Source: CAYNLG01 sp964397995 (lineage in GTDB: Bacteria; Planctomycetota; Phycisphaerae; FEN-1346). From it: DNA of 64,000 nucleotides. Under the pieces are notes generated by a model. The model had not been told where the DNA came from, searched no databases, and saw only the letters and a list, made by a program, of their open reading frames with translations. This document shows, piece by piece, positions 33,255-41,740 of this stretch (its first letter is position 1; each line of letters begins with the position of its first letter). The translations under genes and the position numbers were made by a program. The DNA lies in contig CAYNLG010000003.1 of assembly GCA_964397995.1 (NCBI GenBank), forward strand, positions 25,703 to 89,702. The letters are read 5' to 3'.

Positions 33255-34136
33255 ATGCCAGAAGCGGAAGGCAATCTCGACGCGAAGGACTACGGCGTCG
33301 GCATCCCCCAGGCCCAGGAGGCCTTCTTCCTGAAGGGCTCGAACAGCCTCGACTGGGGCCTGAAGGACCGGCTCGCCCGCATCTTCAGCCCCGCCTCCGG
33401 GCGAACGGTCATGCTGGCCTTCGACCACGGCTACTTCCTCGGGCCGACCTCCGGCCTGGAGCGGATGGACCTGACGATCAACCCCCTGGTGCCCTACACG
33501 GACGTGCTCATGTGCACCCGCGGGGCGCTGCGGGCGATCATCCCGCCCGACGCGGGCAAGGCCGTCTGCCTGCGGATGAGCGCGGGCGTCTCCATTCTCA
33601 AGGAACTCTCGAACGAGGTGCTCGGCGTCGCCATCGACGACGCCATCCGCCTGAACGCCTCGGCCATGACGACCCAGGCCTTCATTGGCGGCGAGCACGA
33701 GAAGCAGACGCTCGACAACCTGTCGCAGCTCATCAACGCCGGACTGGCGCGCGGCATCCCGACGCTGGCCGTGACGGCCGTCGGCCGCGACATGGTCCGC
33801 GATGCCCGGTACCTGGGCCTGGCGACGCGCATCTGCGCGGAGCTCGGCGCCCACTTCGTCAAGACCTACTACTGCGACGAAGGGTTCGAGCGCGTCACGA
33901 GTGCCTGCCCGGTGCCGATCGTCATCGCGGGCGGCAAGAAGCAGCCGGAGGCCGACGCCCTGACAATGGCCTACCGGGCGATCCAGGAAGGCGCCCTCGG
34001 CGTCGATATGGGCCGCAACATCTTCCAGTCCGAGCACCCCATCCCGATGATCCAGGCGGTGCGGGCGGTCGTCCACGACGGCCGCACCGACGCCGAGGCC
34101 TACGAGCTCTACCAGGAGCTCGCCAGCCAGGCATGA
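33255..34136 (+). CDS. class I aldolase of the LsrF family
   Basis: 293 aa, DeoC/FbaB-like TIM barrel. The sequence GLKDRLARIFSPASGRTVMLAFDHGYFLGPTSGLER is very close to LsrF, which thiolytically cleaves the phosphorylated AI-2 product; a Schiff-base lysine is in HFVKTYY and IAGGKKQPEAD and GRNIFQSE are the phosphate-binding loops. No lsrK, lsrB or lsrR is present, so an AI-2 role is doubtful here. In this setting, between an esterase-like hydrolase, a 72-aa protein and an MDR dehydrogenase, it more likely cleaves or transfers a group from a phosphorylated keto-sugar. ATG preceded by AAAGGA. Confidence 0.88.
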   Translation: MPEAEGNLDAKDYGVGIPQAQEAFFLKGSNSLDWGLKDRLARIFSPASGRTVMLAFDHGYFLGPTSGLERMDLTINPLVPYTDVLMCTRGALRAIIPPDAGKAVCLRMSAGVSILKELSNEVLGVAIDDAIRLNASAMTTQAFIGGEHEKQTLDNLSQLINAGLARGIPTLAVTAVGRDMVRDARYLGLATRICAELGAHFVKTYYCDEGFERVTSACPVPIVIAGGKKQPEADALTMAYRAIQEGALGVDMGRNIFQSEHPIPMIQAVRAVVHDGRTDAEAYELYQELASQA

Positions 34137-34239
34137 CCGGCCGCGACCTCACCGGGCGCGGCCGATCCGTGGGGCGCCGCTTCTGTTACCGCGGGGGCGG
34201 CGCACCCACCCCGACGCCGCCCCGCCGGGAGACCCGACC

Positions 34240-35283
34240 ATGAGCGATCTGCCCGCCACCCAGCGCGCTGCCGTCTACTACGCCAACGACGACGTGCGGC
34301 TGGAGACGCGGCCGGTGCCGGAGATCGGCCCGGGCGAGATGCTCGTCCGCATCCGGGCCTCGGGCCTCTGCGGCAGCGACGTCCTGGAGTGGTACCGCAA
34401 GGCCAAGGCCCCCATCGTGCTCGGCCACGAGGTTGCCGGCGACGTCGTCCGGGTCGGCGAGGGCGTCGCCAGCGTGGCCGTCGGCGACCGTGTGGCCGTC
34501 AACCACCACGTCCCCTGCAACACCTGCCACTGGTGCCTGGCCGGCAAGCACACCGCCTGCGAGACACTGCACACGACGAGCTTCGACCCCGGCGGGTTCT
34601 GCGAGGTCGTCCGCGTCCCGGCCCTCCAGGTCGACCGCGGGACGTATCCCCTGCCGGAGACCGTGAGCTACGAGGAAGGCTCGTTCGTCGAACCGCTCGC
34701 GTGCGTGGTCCGGGGCCAGCGGAGCGTCGGCCTCAGGCCGGCCCAGTCGGTCGCGGTGCTCGGGGCCGGCGTCTCCGGGGTGCTGCACCTGGCCCTGGCC
34801 AGGGCGTGCGGGGCCGGACGGCTTTTGGCGACCGACGTCGACCCGTGGCACCTGGAGGCCGCGCGCCGTTTCGGCGCCGACGAGGCCTTCGACGCGTGCG
34901 GCGACGTGCCGGCGCGGCTCAGGAAGGCCAACGGGGGGCGCGGCCTGGACCTGGTGATCGTCTGCTGCGGGGCGCCGGCGGCCTTCCGCCAGGCGCTGCA
35001 GGCGGTGGACCGCGGCGGGACGGTCCTCTGCTTCGCGACGACCGAGCCGGGGGTCGAACTGCCCGTCCCCATCAACGACTTCTGGCGGAACGACATCACC
35101 CTGAAGCCCTCCTACGGCAACAGCCCCGGCGACGCCCACATCGCGCTCGAGCTGATCCGTGCGCGGCGAGTGCCGGTGGCCGAGATGATTACGCACCGGC
35201 TGCCGCTCGCGCGGACGGCCGAGGGCTTCGCCCTGATGGCCGGCCCGGGCGGCGAGAAGCTGAAGGTCGTCATCGAGCCCTAG
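34240..35283 (+). CDS. zinc-dependent MDR dehydrogenase (sorbitol/threonine dehydrogenase-like)
   Basis: 347 aa. ASGLCGSDV and LGHEVAGDV hold the catalytic zinc; CNTCHWCLAGKHTAC the structural-zinc cysteines; VLGAGVSGVL the coenzyme loop; DVDPWHL the NAD-selecting acidic residue. It shows only moderate similarity to the MDR protein at 26213-27256, so the two are not recent duplicates. GGGAG precedes the ATG. Last gene of the cluster starting at 31061, 103 bases after the aldolase. Likely oxidises a sugar alcohol or hydroxy acid with NAD+. Confidence 0.92.
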   Translation: MSDLPATQRAAVYYANDDVRLETRPVPEIGPGEMLVRIRASGLCGSDVLEWYRKAKAPIVLGHEVAGDVVRVGEGVASVAVGDRVAVNHHVPCNTCHWCLAGKHTACETLHTTSFDPGGFCEVVRVPALQVDRGTYPLPETVSYEEGSFVEPLACVVRGQRSVGLRPAQSVAVLGAGVSGVLHLALARACGAGRLLATDVDPWHLEAARRFGADEAFDACGDVPARLRKANGGRGLDLVIVCCGAPAAFRQALQAVDRGGTVLCFATTEPGVELPVPINDFWRNDITLKPSYGNSPGDAHIALELIRARRVPVAEMITHRLPLARTAEGFALMAGPGGEKLKVVIEP

Positions 35284-35410
35284 CGGCACAGGCACGAGTC
35301 CCATGCATCGAGCCCTCCGCGGGAGCGGAGGGTCCGGTGACCCGGCCCTGACCCGCCCTTGCGTCTGACGCCCCGCCCCGATTTCCTCAAGCCCGCCGCG
35401 CCGATGCCCG

Positions 35411-35445
35411 ATAGCCTGTATAGCACAGGCAGCACTATATCTGAC
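35411..35445. promoter_or_regulatory. AT-rich island with short inverted repeat, possible regulatory region
   Basis: In a ~230-base gap with no gene, bases 35411-35445 are markedly AT-rich and contain CCTGT-ATAGC-ACAGG (35415-35429). Candidate -10 boxes (TATAGC, TATATC) are present but no matching -35, so an activator-dependent promoter for the receiver-like gene at 35514 is possible. Confidence 0.35.
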
Positions 35446-35513
35446 ATGAGCCAGTTACGGGCGGGGCGGCGGCTGGGACCGCCCCGGACCCGGCCGACCT
35501 CCGGGGGGACGCC

Positions 35514-35924
35514 ATGCGGGTCCGGGCCTTGGTCATCAGCCATTCCGACATGCTCCGCACGGGGCTCATCCACGACCTCGCGCGGAGCCACCTGGCCGAC
35601 TTCCACTTCACGGAGGTGCGGCACGCGCGGCTCGCGCTGGCGGCCGCCCGCATCGACGGCCATGACGTGGTCTTCATCGAGTGGCACGCGGCGTCGGGCG
35701 GGACGCCGGCGTTCGTCCGCCAGTTCCGCGTGCGCGACCCCAGCGGGACGCCGATCGTCGCCGTCGCGACCGAGGCGGCCTCGGCCACCCTCGACCCGGC
35801 GTTCGAGGCCGGTCTGGACTACTGCATGATCCGGCCGCTGTCGCCGGAAGCGGTGGAGCGGAAGCTGGGCCCGCTGATCGCCCGCATGCGGGCCGAACGC
35901 CAGGCCCGCGGCGCCCTCGTCTGA
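35514..35924 (+). CDS. degenerate receiver-domain (CheY-like) protein
   Basis: 136 aa, a single REC-like domain with no output domain. The phospho-acceptor Asp position is Glu (E56 in VVFIEW), the conserved Lys is Arg (R107 in CMIRPLS) while the Thr is kept (T86 in AVAT) and the N-terminal acidic pair is reduced to one Asp (SHSD). In known response regulators Asp-to-Glu can mimic phosphorylation, so this may be locked in one state and act by protein contact. No histidine kinase is nearby. GGGGGA precedes the ATG. It faces the PfkB kinase gene convergently, 19 bases apart. Confidence 0.8.
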   Translation: MRVRALVISHSDMLRTGLIHDLARSHLADFHFTEVRHARLALAAARIDGHDVVFIEWHAASGGTPAFVRQFRVRDPSGTPIVAVATEAASATLDPAFEAGLDYCMIRPLSPEAVERKLGPLIARMRAERQARGALV

Positions 35925-35943
35925 GCCGTGCGGCGGGCCGCCG

Positions 35944-36987
35944 TCAGAAGAGCGGCTCGCGGAACCCGTACCGGTCGGCCAGCGCCAACGTCGCCTCCAC
36001 CGTCGAGGCGGCGTTCGTGCACGTCGGGTCCGCCAGGCAGACCGCGGCAGCGCAGACACCCAGGCGGAGCGCCCGCTCCAGGTCCCACCGCTCGTGGAGG
36101 CCGAACAGGACCCCCGCACAGAAGGCATCGCCCGCACCCGCCCCGCCGCGGATGTACCCCTCGGGGAGTTGGAGCGACGGGTGCCACCGCTCGCGGCCGT
36201 CGGCCGTCCGGACGTACCCGCCCTCGGGCATGTGGATGCCCACCAGTTGCCGCACCCCGAAGCCGAGAAGCCGCTCGGCCGCCTCCCGCACCGCGTCGGC
36301 GTCGGGCACGTCGTCCGGCCGCAGGTCCAGGCCGACCGTCTGGCCGGCCTCGAACTCGTTGAGGATGCAGTAATCGGCGTACTTCAGGGCCGGCTGGACG
36401 ATCCGGGGAAACCGGTCGCTGACTTCGCTGACCACGTCCAGGCTCGTCTCGATGCCGGCGTCCTGCACGGCCTTGAGGACCCGGGCCGCCACGGTCCCGT
36501 ACTGCGGGTCGGCCTCGTCGAACCGGTCCAGCAGAAGCAGGTACCCCAGGTGGAAGATCCGGGCGGCCAGCCGGTCGACCGGGACGTGCTCGGGGCCGAA
36601 GAGGGCGTTGGCGCCGCGGTTGTGGAAGAACGTCCGCCGCCCGGTCGGCTTGTTCACAATGACCAGGGTGTGGCTCGTCGGGGCGTCGGCCGTGCGGGCC
36701 AGGGCCGACGCGTCGATGCGGGTGGCCGCCAGGTCGTCGTGGATGAAACGGCCGTCGGCGTCCTCGCCGGTCAGGCCGACGGCCTCCAGGGGCAGGGCCT
36801 GGCCGCCCTCGGGCGGGCCGAAGGCCGCCAGGTCCTTCAGCACGTTGTAGGGCGACCCGCCCGTGCCGCGGCTCTCTTCGAGGATGTTGACAAGGGTCTC
36901 CTCGCGCGGCGGCCAGGCGTCGCAGATGTAAACGTGGTCGATGATCCAGTTCCCGGCACACGCGATGCCGCGTCGCTCGTTGCCCAT
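35944..36987 (-). CDS. PfkB-family carbohydrate kinase
   Basis: 347 aa. Ribokinase fold: the early GNWIIDHVY and GTGGSPYNVLKDLAAFG substrate motifs, the cofactor-side LNEFEAGQ and the catalytic signature GGAGAGDAFCAGVL near residue 280. It transfers phosphate from ATP to a sugar or nucleoside hydroxyl. Transcribed alone from TTGCCC-N17-TATGAT. It lies just beyond the SDR-esterase-aldolase-MDR cluster in the opposite direction; a kinase is the activity that cluster lacks if its aldolase needs a phosphorylated substrate (inference). Confidence 0.92.
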   Translation of the reverse strand: MGNERRGIACAGNWIIDHVYICDAWPPREETLVNILEESRGTGGSPYNVLKDLAAFGPPEGGQALPLEAVGLTGEDADGRFIHDDLAATRIDASALARTADAPTSHTLVIVNKPTGRRTFFHNRGANALFGPEHVPVDRLAARIFHLGYLLLLDRFDEADPQYGTVAARVLKAVQDAGIETSLDVVSEVSDRFPRIVQPALKYADYCILNEFEAGQTVGLDLRPDDVPDADAVREAAERLLGFGVRQLVGIHMPEGGYVRTADGRERWHPSLQLPEGYIRGGAGAGDAFCAGVLFGLHERWDLERALRLGVCAAAVCLADPTCTNAASTVEATLALADRYGFREPLF

Positions 36988-37022
36988 GGCGCCCCTTTCG
37001 GCTCGGGTCCGCGTCGGGGCGC

Positions 37023-37051
37023 ATCATAGCCCCCCACCGCGGGCCGGGCAA
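37023..37051 (-). promoter_or_regulatory. promoter of the PfkB kinase
   Basis: Minus strand TTGCCC, 17 bases, TATGAT, 36 bases before the ATG at 36987. Confidence 0.6.
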
Positions 37052-37143
37052 GCCAACGCCCGCCGCCCGGAAACGGCGCGAACCGCCCGGCCCCGAGCCA
37101 CGTCCAAACAAGCCGCACAGGGAAAACGTGGTGGAGCCGTAAC

Positions 37144-37728
37144 GTGACCTTCGACAGTGGGCTCGAAGACCGGACGGTCGTGCGCCGCGTGCTGGACGGC
37201 GACGCCGCGGCCTTCGCCGACGTCGTCGACCGGTACGGCGGGCGGCTCTACAACGCCGTCTACCGCATCGTCGGGTCGCCCGAGGACGCCCGCGACCTCG
37301 TCCAGGACGCCCTTGTCAAGGCCTACGAGCATCTCGGACGGTTCCGCGGCGGCTCGACCCTGTACACGTGGCTCTTTCGCATCGCGGTCAACACGGCGCT
37401 CAGCCACCGGCGACGCCGCGCCCGGTCCCCCGTCGTCGGGTCTGTCGGGACCGGCGGCGACGACTGCCAGCCCGTCCGCTGGGCCGACCCCTCCGGGGCC
37501 GACCCGGCCGACCCGCTCATGAGCGCCGAGACGGAACGGCTCGTCCAGGAGGCTCTGGCGAGCCTCGACGACCGGCACCGGACCGTGCTGGTCCTGCGCG
37601 ACCTCCAGCATTTCGAGTACGAGGAGATCGCGTCGATCCTGGACGTGCCCGACGGAACCGTGAAGTCGCGGCTTCACCGGGCCCGGTTGATGCTGAGGGA
37701 TCGGCTGCGGCCGATGCTCTCGGCCTGA
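37144..37728 (+). CDS. ECF-type RNA polymerase sigma factor
   Basis: 194 aa. Region 2 (residues about 25-92) contains YRIVGSPEDARDLVQDALVKAYEHLGRFRGGSTLYTWLFRIAVN, and region 4 (about 135-190) ERLVQEALASLDDRHRTVLVLRD plus the helix-turn-helix YEEIASILDVPDGTVKSRLHRARLML. Linker and lack of regions 1 and 3 define the ECF group. It starts at GTG 37144 with GGAG upstream. The gene for a zinc anti-sigma factor follows by 50 bases, so activity is probably set by release from that protein. No autoregulatory promoter was recognised upstream; ECF -35 AAC boxes are hard to see in this GC background. Confidence 0.95.
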   Translation: MTFDSGLEDRTVVRRVLDGDAAAFADVVDRYGGRLYNAVYRIVGSPEDARDLVQDALVKAYEHLGRFRGGSTLYTWLFRIAVNTALSHRRRRARSPVVGSVGTGGDDCQPVRWADPSGADPADPLMSAETERLVQEALASLDDRHRTVLVLRDLQHFEYEEIASILDVPDGTVKSRLHRARLMLRDRLRPMLSA

Positions 37729-37778
37729 CGAGACGCCCGGCACGCCGCCGGGCCCGCAGGGGGTCGGAGCGACCGACC

Positions 37779-39578
37779 ATGACGTGCGACGCCTATCGTG
37801 AGCATCTCTCGGCCTGGGTCGACGGCGAACTGCCGCCCGACCTGGAAGAGGCCGTGCGCCGGCACCTCGACGGCTGCCCCACCTGCCGCGCCACCGTCGA
37901 CCAGCTCCGGGCGACGGCGGGCCTGGTGGCCCGCCTGCCGGCCCGGGCGGCGCCGCCGGACCTTGCCGACGCGGTGGAGCGCGAGATCGCGCGGGCCTCG
38001 GCCGGGACGCCCGCGGCGATGCGTGCGGCGCGCCGGCGACGGGCGCCGGTGCGCCAGCCCCCCGCGTGGCCGCGCGCCTTGGCGATGGCCGCCGCCGTCC
38101 TGCTCGTCGTGGGCATCGGGGTGCTTTCTCACCTGGCCGGGCCGCAGGTCCAGCGGAACTATGAGGCGGCCGGCGAGGCGCCCGTGCCCGACGACGCCCT
38201 GGCCATGTCCGACAGGGAGGCCGCGCCAAGGGCCAAGCGCCCCACGGAGACCTCGTACTTCCTGGCCCTGGAGCACAAGGCCCGGCCGGCCGAGACGGCA
38301 CCGCTGACGCCGGTCGGCTGGGACGACACCGGCGCGGGTCTGGCCCTCGGCGACACCGCCACGTGGGCCCTGGAGCCCGTCGGGTCGCTGGAGATGCTGG
38401 GCGGCCCCGAGGCGGTCGGCCCCATAACCTGGGAGTGCGCGGCCGCCCCGCCGACCGCCGGGGCTCCCATCACCGTCCGCTTCCACGGCACGCTCTCGGC
38501 CCCGCGGGGCGGCCGCGGGAACGGCGCCCTGGCCGCGGGGCCCGAAGCGACGGTGTCGGCGCCGGCGGCGGTCCGGACGCTGGAGGACCTTCCGCCCCTC
38601 GCGATGGGCGGCGCCGGCGCACCGCCAGCCGCGCCCACCCCGGTCCCCGCGGGGCAAGCCGAGACGGCGTCCGGGCGTGCGGCCGCCGCGGAGGCGACCT
38701 CCGACGACGAAGCCGTCCGCGTCCAGGTCGCGATGAACCGGGCCGCCTATGCCAACGACGTCGCGGGCCTCCGCCAAGTCGCCAAGGCGTCAAACCTCGC
38801 GGCCGCCGAGCAGCAACTCGTCGTCGAGGCCCCGACACGCGACGAAGGCAATCGGGAGTTGCTCGACCTGTTCGCGCGGAACAACTGGTCGCCCGTGACG
38901 GGCCGCGAGGCGACCCCGGCGCCGGCGCCCGCCGGCAAGGCCGGGCCGGGCGATGACCGCGAGGCCGAACGGGCCGACGCCCCCGCCGACCCGGCGCCGG
39001 CCCGCGGGGTCTACTGGCTCGCCCGGCAGGACGGCGAGGACACGTGGCTGGTCGTCGCCGACCGGGATGAGGTCTCGCGCTTTGCCGCCGACCTGGCCCA
39101 GGCCGAGCGCCTGGAGGTCAGCCTGGACTCGAGCGACGCCTTCCTGGCGGTCCGCGACCTGCGGCGCCGGCTGCGCGCGCGGCCGGCGGAGGCCGGAGTC
39201 GCGGGGCTCGCCAGGACCGAAGCCGAGGGCGTCGTACAGCACGAGGACGGGCCCGCTCGCCGCTCAGGCAGAGCCCCGGGCGGGGCCGCGCCCATGCCCG
39301 AAGAGCCCAAGGCGGCGTCCCGCCCCGAGACGGGCGACGCATGGCGCACCCGCGCCCCGTCGGCCGGTGCGGGCAAGAAGCAGGCGAAGGACGAGGTAGC
39401 CCCCCTCGACGCCGTGGCCGCGCGGCTCCGCGACCTCGGCCGCTACGGCGGCGAGCGGGTCGTCATCGACTCGGCGGCGGACCTGCCCGAAGGCCAGGTG
39501 CTGTTGGTGATCCGGGTCCGCCCCGCCATCGGCGGCGAGGCGCCCCGGCCTGCCGCCGGGACCGCGCCCGAGAAATAG
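37779..39578 (+). CDS. anti-sigma factor with zinc-finger (ZAS) domain and large periplasmic part
   Basis: 599 aa. The N-terminal ZAS domain has C3 and HLDGCPTC (about residues 29-36), the HxxxCxxC zinc motif that holds the sigma factor. A single transmembrane helix follows (ALAMAAAVLLVVGIGVLSHL, near residue 110). The remaining ~480 residues are Ala/Pro-rich segments alternating with a folded part (about 400-470: GVYWLARQDGEDTWLVVAD) similar to domains seen in planctomycete anti-sigma proteins. Topology: zinc domain in the cytoplasm, long sensor region outside. It is exceptionally long for this family. Coupled to the ECF sigma gene. Confidence 0.88.
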   Translation: MTCDAYREHLSAWVDGELPPDLEEAVRRHLDGCPTCRATVDQLRATAGLVARLPARAAPPDLADAVEREIARASAGTPAAMRAARRRRAPVRQPPAWPRALAMAAAVLLVVGIGVLSHLAGPQVQRNYEAAGEAPVPDDALAMSDREAAPRAKRPTETSYFLALEHKARPAETAPLTPVGWDDTGAGLALGDTATWALEPVGSLEMLGGPEAVGPITWECAAAPPTAGAPITVRFHGTLSAPRGGRGNGALAAGPEATVSAPAAVRTLEDLPPLAMGGAGAPPAAPTPVPAGQAETASGRAAAAEATSDDEAVRVQVAMNRAAYANDVAGLRQVAKASNLAAAEQQLVVEAPTRDEGNRELLDLFARNNWSPVTGREATPAPAPAGKAGPGDDREAERADAPADPAPARGVYWLARQDGEDTWLVVADRDEVSRFAADLAQAERLEVSLDSSDAFLAVRDLRRRLRARPAEAGVAGLARTEAEGVVQHEDGPARRSGRAPGGAAPMPEEPKAASRPETGDAWRTRAPSAGAGKKQAKDEVAPLDAVAARLRDLGRYGGERVVIDSAADLPEGQVLLVIRVRPAIGGEAPRPAAGTAPEK

Positions 39579-39674
39579 GGCCGCCCGCGTTGCCGCCCCC
39601 TGCCGCGCATGGAAACGCCCGCGGCACGCGCCGCGGGCGCCGATTCGGGCGGGGATGTCGCGTGGCCGACCGCC

Positions 39675-41381
39675 TCAGCCGTCCAAGCCGAAGAAGTCCA
39701 GGGCTTCCTTGCGTTTCCGGACGTCCTCGATCCGCTCCTCCAGGTTCTCCGGCCAGTACTTCCGGTCGAGCGTCTTGATCGATTCGAGCGTCTCGAGGGC
39801 CTCGGCGAACTTCTCCTGCTGCTCCAGGCCGGCGGCCTTTTCGAGCAGGTCGGCCACCTTGGTGGCGGCCTCCTCGGCGGTCATCGTATCCACCGGGGGC
39901 GTGGGCGGCCCAGCCGCCTCGGCGATGGCCTTGTGGATTCGGGCCAGCGTCGCGTCGATGTCGATCTCCGCCTTGACCAGGACCGGCGGATAGGCCGCGC
40001 GAAGCTGCTCGTAAGCCGCCCGGGCCTCCTCCAGCTTGCCGGCGTCGCGGAGGGCCTTGGCCTTTGCCAGCGCCTCGCGGAGCCGCTCCCGCTGCTGCCG
40101 GATCGCCTCGGCCACCTGCTGCTGCTCGCGCCGGAACGTCGCCTCCATCTTTTCAACGCTCACGCCGGCTTCGGCCAACACGGCCCGGTCCTCGTCGCCG
40201 ATGTTGCGGAGGACGGCCAAGGCGTCGTCGAACTTGCGCTGGGCGGCCATCTGCTCGGCAAGCTGGAGCTTCTCCTTCAGGCCGTCCAGCCGGTCGCGGC
40301 GCTGCTCTTCGATGCGGCTGCGGAGTTCGCGAATCCGCGACTGCCACGTCGTGTCGCCGGTCTTGTCGATGACCTCCTGGTAGATGGCGATGGCCTGCGC
40401 ATACTCGCCGGCGCTGATGGCGTCATAGGCGGCCCGGAGGCGGGCGTCCTTCCAGGCCCGGGTGGTGGCCTCGGCGTCGCCGTCCTCGCCGCCGCCTTCC
40501 TCGGGTGGCACAACCTCCTCCGTCCCCATGCCCAGCATGCCCTTCCACTTGTTCTGGAACTGGGTGACCTGGTCGTCGCAGCCGGCGGGAAGGAAGAGCT
40601 GCGGCAGGCCGGTGAAGACCAGGAGCAGGAACAGCGGGACGACCGTGCCCCAGGTCAGGCCCAGGACGACGACGAGGTTCGGGCGTTTCGGCCCGTCGGC
40701 GGCGCCCGCCGCGGGCCGCGAGGCCCCGGCGGTGGCGGCCGCGGCTTCGGCGGCCACGGCCGAGACGCGCGGCGGGGGGGTCGGCGCCGACAGGGCGGCG
40801 CCCGCGCTCACGGGCGTGGGCGGCGGCGTCACGGCCGGCCCCGGCGTCGGCGCTTCGGCCGCCTGCGCCCCCTCGCCGGCCAGCTCTTTCTCCAGCTCGT
40901 ACGCCTTCGCGTGGAACGGCGGCTTGACCAAGTCCTCCGGCACCCCCGGGCGGACCGACGCCGGCCGCTCGTTCATGTTCAGCTGGCAATGCGTACAGTA
41001 GGTCTGGTCGGGCGTCGCCTCGGCAAAGCAGTGCGGGCAGAGGCCGAGGTACTTGGCGAGGCGCGGCGTCTCGGCGGCGAACATCCAGTCCAGGTGCGTC
41101 GTCGGGCCGCGCACGACCGACTCCGGCTTCAGTCGGCCCTTCTCGATCATCTTCACCAGCATCTCGAACGAGACGCCGCGCCCGCTCGGGTTCCGCGGGT
41201 CCAGGTAGAACCAGTCGCCGACGACTTCGCGGCTGGCGCGGCGGACGGCTTCGGAGAAACTGGTGCGGCAATGGGGACAGCGATCGAGGTCGCGGTCAAT
41301 CACCTGGCCGCAGTAGACGCACGGCGCCTGCTCGCTTCGCCAGGGGGCGTCGCCGCCCGCATTGGCCTCCGTCTCGCTCAT
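39675..41381 (-). CDS. membrane protein with zinc-ribbon pairs, GYF-like domain and TPR/coiled-coil tail
   Basis: 568 aa; ATG 41381 chosen because the longer frame starts inside the promoter. CVYC...CPHC (about residues 20-38) form a zinc ribbon, DWFYLDPRNPSGRGVSF..W (about 55-105) a GYF_2-like binding domain, and CPHC..CTHC (115-132) a second ribbon. After an Ala/Pro linker there is one transmembrane helix (LVVVLGLTWGTVVPLFLLLVFTGL), then ~240 residues of charged helical repeats (YAQAIAIYQEVIDKTGD, EKLQLAEQMAAQRKFDDALAVLR). A scaffold with cytoplasmic zinc/GYF head and an outer TPR domain is the likely picture. Function unknown. It has the best promoter in the window. Confidence 0.82.
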   Translation of the reverse strand: MSETEANAGGDAPWRSEQAPCVYCGQVIDRDLDRCPHCRTSFSEAVRRASREVVGDWFYLDPRNPSGRGVSFEMLVKMIEKGRLKPESVVRGPTTHLDWMFAAETPRLAKYLGLCPHCFAEATPDQTYCTHCQLNMNERPASVRPGVPEDLVKPPFHAKAYELEKELAGEGAQAAEAPTPGPAVTPPPTPVSAGAALSAPTPPPRVSAVAAEAAAATAGASRPAAGAADGPKRPNLVVVLGLTWGTVVPLFLLLVFTGLPQLFLPAGCDDQVTQFQNKWKGMLGMGTEEVVPPEEGGGEDGDAEATTRAWKDARLRAAYDAISAGEYAQAIAIYQEVIDKTGDTTWQSRIRELRSRIEEQRRDRLDGLKEKLQLAEQMAAQRKFDDALAVLRNIGDEDRAVLAEAGVSVEKMEATFRREQQQVAEAIRQQRERLREALAKAKALRDAGKLEEARAAYEQLRAAYPPVLVKAEIDIDATLARIHKAIAEAAGPPTPPVDTMTAEEAATKVADLLEKAAGLEQQEKFAEALETLESIKTLDRKYWPENLEERIEDVRKRKEALDFFGLDG

Positions 41382-41439
41382 CCAATCCCTCAATGCAAAC
41401 CATGCGGCGCCGGGTGCGCAAACCGGGCCGGGTGGGGCG

Positions 41440-41468
41440 ATTATAGACCCCCCGCCGGGGGGCGTCAA
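41440..41468 (-). promoter_or_regulatory. strong promoter of the zinc-ribbon/TPR gene
   Basis: Minus strand TTGACG, 17 bases, TATAAT, about 59 bases before the ATG at 41381; a near-perfect sigma-70 promoter. Confidence 0.75.
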
Positions 41469-41533
41469 CCAATCTGGCGCCGCGGGGTTGCGCGGTTGCG
41501 CGGCCTTGGCGCGTTTTTTCCGGCCTCCGTTTT

Positions 41534-41561
41534 TTGCCTTTCGCCGATTTGTCGGTATACT
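41534..41561 (+). promoter_or_regulatory. promoter of the small PEP-CTERM gene
   Basis: TTGCCT, 16 bases, TATACT. The leader to the ATG at 41741 is about 170 bases, long for this window and a possible place for regulation. Confidence 0.65.
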
Positions 41562-41740
41562 ACGGGTGGAGAATAAGGGGGTGGCAGCGCACCGGGGTTG
41601 TGGGCGGCGTCTCTCTATGCCCGTCCGGTTCGATTGACCGCCCGAAAACCGGAGTTGGGGCGGTTTCCCGCCGTGGGGTGTTTCTGCGCGGCAGACGCCG
41701 GGGTTTGCCTTGGCGGCGGGATTGCGGGGAGGTGTTTACG

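Noticed and set aside
33255..34136. LsrF-type aldolase as evidence of AI-2 quorum-signal processing
   Set aside because: No lsrK, transporter or regulator nearby; the neighbours are sugar dehydrogenases and an esterase-like enzyme.
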